Source: an uncultured Alphaproteobacteria bacterium (GTDB taxonomy: Bacteria > Pseudomonadota > Alphaproteobacteria > Caulobacterales > Hyphomonadaceae). Taken from it: a DNA stretch of 64,000 bases. Shown here one piece after another: positions 59,897 through 64,000 of this stretch (its first letter is position 1; every line of letters starts with the position of its first letter). Location: NCBI GenBank assembly GCA_903842595.1, contig CAIMMO010000230.1, positions 47,590 to 111,589 of the forward strand, in the 5' to 3' direction. Position numbers and translations under genes: made by a program. The notes beneath the pieces were generated by a model. That model did not search any database and was not told where the DNA came from. It worked only from the letters and a program-made list of their open reading frames with translations.

Positions 59897-60739
59897 ATGG
59901 GGTCAAGTGAAAAGACGTTCCGCATCGGCGTCGTGGCGCCGGCCGGCGTGCTGGCCGACCATGGCCTGCTCGACCGGATAACTGCGTTCGTTGCGACGAC
60001 GTATGACGGGAGTGTCGAGCTGCTGGTGCACCCGCAGTGCCGGCTTGCGGAGGGCCATTTCGCGGGGGACGACGCGCAGCGGCTTGCGGGGCTGCTCGAG
60101 TATGGCGATCGCGAGGATATCGACGCGATCTGGTTCCTGCGTGGGGGCTATGGGTCGAACCGGATCGCGGAGACGGCGGCAAGGCGGCTCGGGCCGGCGG
60201 CGCGGCGGAAGAAGTGGCTGGGCTATTCAGATACGGGTTTCCTGCTGTCGGCGTTGCATCGCGCGGGGTTTCCCAATGTGGCGCACGGGCCGATGCCCGT
60301 CGATCTCGACCGGGCGGTGCGTGGGCGCGAGGCGGTTGCGCGGGCGCTGGCCTGGCTGGTGGAGGGGCATCCTGCTGCGCTGGAGGCAAGCGAGCGGGCG
60401 GATACGCCGAAGCTGGCGTTCAACCTGACGGTGCTGAGCCAGCTCCTCGGCACGCCGCTGGAGCCGGACTTTTCCGGGCGCGTGCTGATGATCGAGGATG
60501 TGGGGGACTATCTCTATCGCTACGACCGGTTTCTCTTTCATGTGACGTCGAACGCCAATGTGCGGCGCTGCGCAGGCATCCGCGAGGGGCGGCTGGCGGC
60601 GGATGACAATCCCACGGCGGTGTTCCGCGTTCCGGACGGCGGCCTGGTCGCGGACTGGTGCAGGCGCGGGGGCATCCGCTATCTCGGTGCGTGCGATATC
60701 GGGCATGACGGCGACAACAGGGTTGTGCCGTTTGTCTGA
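59897..60739 (+). CDS. LD-carboxypeptidase (peptidase S66)
   Basis: IGVVAPAG, FLRGGYGSNRI, WLGYSDTGFLLSAL, LMIEDVGDYLYRYDR. Confidence 0.92.
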   Translation: MGSSEKTFRIGVVAPAGVLADHGLLDRITAFVATTYDGSVELLVHPQCRLAEGHFAGDDAQRLAGLLEYGDREDIDAIWFLRGGYGSNRIAETAARRLGPAARRKKWLGYSDTGFLLSALHRAGFPNVAHGPMPVDLDRAVRGREAVARALAWLVEGHPAALEASERADTPKLAFNLTVLSQLLGTPLEPDFSGRVLMIEDVGDYLYRYDRFLFHVTSNANVRRCAGIREGRLAADDNPTAVFRVPDGGLVADWCRRGGIRYLGACDIGHDGDNRVVPFV

Positions 60740-60741
60740 CC

Positions 60742-61518
60742 CTACTGTGCGACCCACCCACCATCGATCGACAGCGCCGCGCCGTTGATCTGGTCGGCGG
60801 CTTCGGTGGTAAGGAAGACGGCCATGGCGGCGACGTCTGACACCTTCACGAATTCCTTGGTGGGCTGGGCGGCGAGGAGCACGTCGCGGATGACGGCTTC
60901 CTCGGAGATGCCGCGGGCCTTGGCGGTGTCGGCGATCTGGTTCTCGACGAGGCCGGTGCGGACATAACCTGGGCAGATGGCGTTGACGCGGATGCCGTGC
61001 TGGGCGCCTTCGAGCGCTGTCGATTTGGTGAAGCCGAGAATGCCGTGCTTGGCGGCGACGTAGGCGCTCTTGAATGGCGATGCGACGAGGGCGTGGGCCG
61101 ATGCGATGTTGATGATGCGGCCCCACTTTTTCGCCTTCATGCCCGGGAAGGCGAGGCGCGTGGTGTGGAAGGCAGACGACAGGTTAAGCGCGATGATGAG
61201 GTCCCATTTCGCGACCGGGAAGTCTTCCACGGGCGAGACGTGCTGAACACCAGCATTGTTGACGAGGATATCGACGGGGCCGAGCTTCTCCTTCACGGTG
61301 CTGAACATTGCCTCGATCTGGTCGGGCTTCGTCATGTCGGCGTTGGAGTAGAGGCAGGTGACGTGGTGCTCAGCAGCGATTGAGGCGCGGAGCGTTTCGA
61401 TCGCGGCGGGTTCGCCGAAGCCGTTGATGACGACATTATTGCCGGCGGCGGCGAGGGCGCGGGCGATGCCTTCGCCGATGCCGGAGGTGGAGCCTGTGAC
61501 GATCGCAGTGCGGGGCAT
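60742..61518 (-). CDS. 3-hydroxybutyrate dehydrogenase (SDR)
   Basis: AIVTGSTSGIGEGIARALAAAGNNVVINGFG, AYVAAKHGILGFTKSTALEGA, GYVRTGLVENQI. Confidence 0.93.
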   Translation of the reverse strand: MPRTAIVTGSTSGIGEGIARALAAAGNNVVINGFGEPAAIETLRASIAAEHHVTCLYSNADMTKPDQIEAMFSTVKEKLGPVDILVNNAGVQHVSPVEDFPVAKWDLIIALNLSSAFHTTRLAFPGMKAKKWGRIINIASAHALVASPFKSAYVAAKHGILGFTKSTALEGAQHGIRVNAICPGYVRTGLVENQIADTAKARGISEEAVIRDVLLAAQPTKEFVKVSDVAAMAVFLTTEAADQINGAALSIDGGWVAQ

Positions 61519-61635
61519 GTGGAGCGCTCCAGTTGTGGGGGCGTTGTCGCGCTGGCGGAGGGATCAAGCAATAGCGCATATTGAGGGCGGCTGGTTCGTG
61601 GGGCAGTGTGCCGCACGATTGGACGTGGAGTGCGC

Positions 61636-62433
61636 GTGGCGGACGTTTTCGTTTCTTACAAGCGTGAAGACCGTCGAACCGTAGAAGATCTGAGTCAGGC
61701 GCTTGGCGACCTCGGCTTGACCGTCTGGTTCGACTATTCGATCGAAATCGGAGAGGATTGGGCCAAGCGAATCCAGACAGAGCTGGAAGAGGCTAAGGCA
61801 ATCATCGTTTGCTGGACGCCAGCTGCGTGCAAGTCGGATTGGGTGAAGCACGAAGCTTCTGTGGCTAGCCAGCGCAAAGTGATGCTTCCGATCATTCTGA
61901 AGCACTGCACGCCTCCCGCGCTGTACGCTTCTATCCATGCTGCGAACCTTGCCGACTGGGATGGCTCGACGACAGACGAGCGATTTCTCGCGATACTCGC
62001 GCCGCTTGAGCGACTTACCGGGCGCAAGCGATTGGCAAAGGAGGGATTGCAGCGCGCCGGCGGCAGAAGATCAGACCTCGTGAATGCTCTACGCGCAATG
62101 CTGGTTGAGCGGGCACGATCTGGGGATGCGCCTTTCACTTATGTCGAGGCCGAAGCCGAGCTTAAACGTGCCGCGAAGAACCTAGGCATCGACATGACTG
62201 GATTTGCTCAGCCCTCGCTGTGGGGGGCGCTGGACGAAATTGCGGATCAAAACCGACGCAGCAGAGAGCCTCCCTTGTCTGCACTTGTCGTTGACGCAGA
62301 TAGCGGCCTTCCCGGACGGGGGTATTTTCAAAAGCACGTCTTTCTCGATGGGAGGCAGGACGAACTCGAGAAGCGCGTGTTTCGCCGACATCTTGCGCGA
62401 GTTCGTGAGGCCGCCTGGGGTCGCGATCCCTGA
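61636..62433 (+). CDS. TIR-domain protein
   Basis: VADVFVSYKREDRRTVEDLSQALGDLGLTVWFD ... AIIVCWTPAACKSDWVKHEASVASQRKVMLPIIL; C-terminal PPLSALVVDADSGLPGRGYF motif; GTG starts at 61630/61636. Confidence 0.88.
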   Translation: MADVFVSYKREDRRTVEDLSQALGDLGLTVWFDYSIEIGEDWAKRIQTELEEAKAIIVCWTPAACKSDWVKHEASVASQRKVMLPIILKHCTPPALYASIHAANLADWDGSTTDERFLAILAPLERLTGRKRLAKEGLQRAGGRRSDLVNALRAMLVERARSGDAPFTYVEAEAELKRAAKNLGIDMTGFAQPSLWGALDEIADQNRRSREPPLSALVVDADSGLPGRGYFQKHVFLDGRQDELEKRVFRRHLARVREAAWGRDP

Positions 62434-62438
62434 TCAAG

Positions 62439-63332
62439 TCACTCCAGCTCCCCATCCAGCTTCAGCACCAGCGCGGTAAAGAAGTCAGCTGCCATCGCCA
62501 GTGTGGCCGGCTCGACGCGGTCGATCTTGTCATTCGGCGTGTGGATGTGGGCGAGGATTTCAGGGATGGTGGCGGGGTCGGGTGCTGACCTGGGCGGGTT
62601 GAGCATGAAGGCGCGGAGCTTTTCGGCTTCGGCCTTCGGTTGGTGCCCGAGGGAGACGGTAGGGGCGCCAGCGGCGGAGAAGGCGCTGTCGTCGCTGGGC
62701 GGATATTCGGGGAAGTCGAGGCAGGAGCGTTTGAGCTCAGCGCAGAGTTCGCGGACTGCTTCGGTGATGAAGGCCGACTGCGCGCCATTGTTGAGGCCGT
62801 GCATCAGCGTATCACCATTGGCGTTGATGTCGGCGTTGATGACGGCGGCGAAGTCTTCGACGCCGTGGGCCGTGATGAAGGCGCGGGCGCCGACGAGGCC
62901 TAGTTCTTCCTGGTCGGTGAGGAAGAGCGTGACGGAGTGTCTTGTCTTCCCGGCAACGCGGCGCGTGGTTTCAATCATCGCAACGACCGAGCCGGCATTG
63001 TCGACGACGCCGTCGACGAGCTTGCCGCCTTCCATTTCGAGCGCGTCGTAGTGGGCGGTGAGCAGTATCTGCTTGCCGGTCGCGGGACCTGTGCGGACGA
63101 CCACGTTGCGGCCGGGCGCGGCGCGGCGGCCGGTGAATTCCTCGACCGTGTAGGCAAGGCCGGCGGCGTTGAGCTGGGATTTCAACGTCTCCAGGCGTGC
63201 ATCATGTGTCGGTTGTGCGAATGCGGCGACGTTGGCGAGGAGCTGCTGGGGGGTGGAGGAGGATGAAGGCCAGAGGGCGCACGCAGACAGGCCGAGCAGG
63301 GTCGCCGGCAGAACCAAGAACAAGAGTTTCAT
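62439..63332 (-). CDS. M28 family zinc metallopeptidase
   Basis: LTAHYDALEMEGGKLVDGVVDNAGSVVAMIE, LTDQEELGLVGARAF. Confidence 0.93.
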   Translation of the reverse strand: MKLLFLVLPATLLGLSACALWPSSSSTPQQLLANVAAFAQPTHDARLETLKSQLNAAGLAYTVEEFTGRRAAPGRNVVVRTGPATGKQILLTAHYDALEMEGGKLVDGVVDNAGSVVAMIETTRRVAGKTRHSVTLFLTDQEELGLVGARAFITAHGVEDFAAVINADINANGDTLMHGLNNGAQSAFITEAVRELCAELKRSCLDFPEYPPSDDSAFSAAGAPTVSLGHQPKAEAEKLRAFMLNPPRSAPDPATIPEILAHIHTPNDKIDRVEPATLAMAADFFTALVLKLDGELE

Positions 63333-63501
63333 GATGCCTCCGCCGGGTCGCCTTGGTTATTCCGGGCGCACCGGCAGAGCAACTGATATCGATTCTCGGA
63401 AAAATTCTCCCGATAAGCCCTTGCAGACACTCGGGAAGGGAGCACGTATTGTGCTAATGCGCGCTGCATCCCCCAGCGCGAGGGACAGGGAGAACAACAA
63501 G

Positions 63502-64000
63502 ATGGCGTCCAGCCCCACGGCTCTTCAGTATCTCGACAAGGCGGTCGGCAGCCTTCGCAAGCTGGGCCTCTTTCCGGAGACAAAAAGCGATCCCGCGCCT
63601 GTCGTGGCGCTGCTCAACCAGATCACCGAGCTGTCGCCCGACAAGGTCACGACGATTGCGCGGACGCTGGACCAGGCGTCGACGTTCAACGAGGTGGTGC
63701 GCGAGCACATCTCGGCCATCAAGGTGGGCGAGCGCTACGAGACGATCACCACCGCGTTCAACTCGATCCGCGACGATGCGAAGAGCCTCGTCGAACAGTA
63801 TGCGGACGGCAAGATCTCCACGATGGAGCGCGTCGGCAATATGTGGATGAAGTTCTCGCGGGGCGACATCGCCTCGCGGTTCGACAAGATCAAGGACACG
63901 TATATCGACGTCCAGAAGGACACGAAGGTCCAGATCGAGAAGGAATTCCTGATCCTCGAAGCGTACATGGATTTCCGCGGCGCAATGAAGCAGTCGGAAG
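63502..64000 (+). CDS. hypothetical protein, 3' end outside window
   Basis: MASSPTALQYLDKAVGSLRKLGLFPETKSDPAPVVALLNQITELSPDKVTTIARTLDQ..., open to window end. Confidence 0.75.
   Translation, partial: MASSPTALQYLDKAVGSLRKLGLFPETKSDPAPVVALLNQITELSPDKVTTIARTLDQASTFNEVVREHISAIKVGERYETITTAFNSIRDDAKSLVEQYADGKISTMERVGNMWMKFSRGDIASRFDKIKDTYIDVQKDTKVQIEKEFLILEAYMDFRGAMKQSE

Overview
GC-rich chromosomal window from an alphaproteobacterium (probably Caulobacterales/Hyphomonadaceae-like, judged from gene content only). Most of it is ordinary protein-coding DNA: lipid and CoA metabolism, a MacAB-like ABC efflux operon, a PHA storage locus, a peptidoglycan-recycling pair and a complete general stress response (GSR) core (phyR, nepR, ecfG, phyK). 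There is one tRNA (Ile2, CAT) and no rRNA, CRISPR array or intact IS. Main observations: (1) a local EcfG regulon around the GSR core, with five exact GGAAC-N16/17-CGTT promoters plus near-matches, two of them in divergent pairs; (2) two diverged copies, in opposite orientation, of a ~350-bp non-coding structured repeat about 16.5 kb apart, with conserved long inverted repeats and an identical 62-nt loop; (3) a five-gene cluster (8.8-14.3 kb) of a BioD/DUF1611-like P-loop protein, an alpha/beta hydrolase, a porin, an ABC exporter whose ATPase motifs are degenerate, and an Asp/Asn beta-hydroxylase; (4) decaying genes: a hybrid histidine kinase remnant with the phospho-acceptor Asp replaced by Gly, a multiply frameshifted DUF4239-like gene, and a truncated-hemoglobin remnant next to a 14-bp tandem duplication; (5) a divergent SEDS (FtsW/RodA)-like protein in the PHA locus; (6) two unlinked TIR-domain proteins. 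All assignments come from reading the sequence and motifs; no database search was run.
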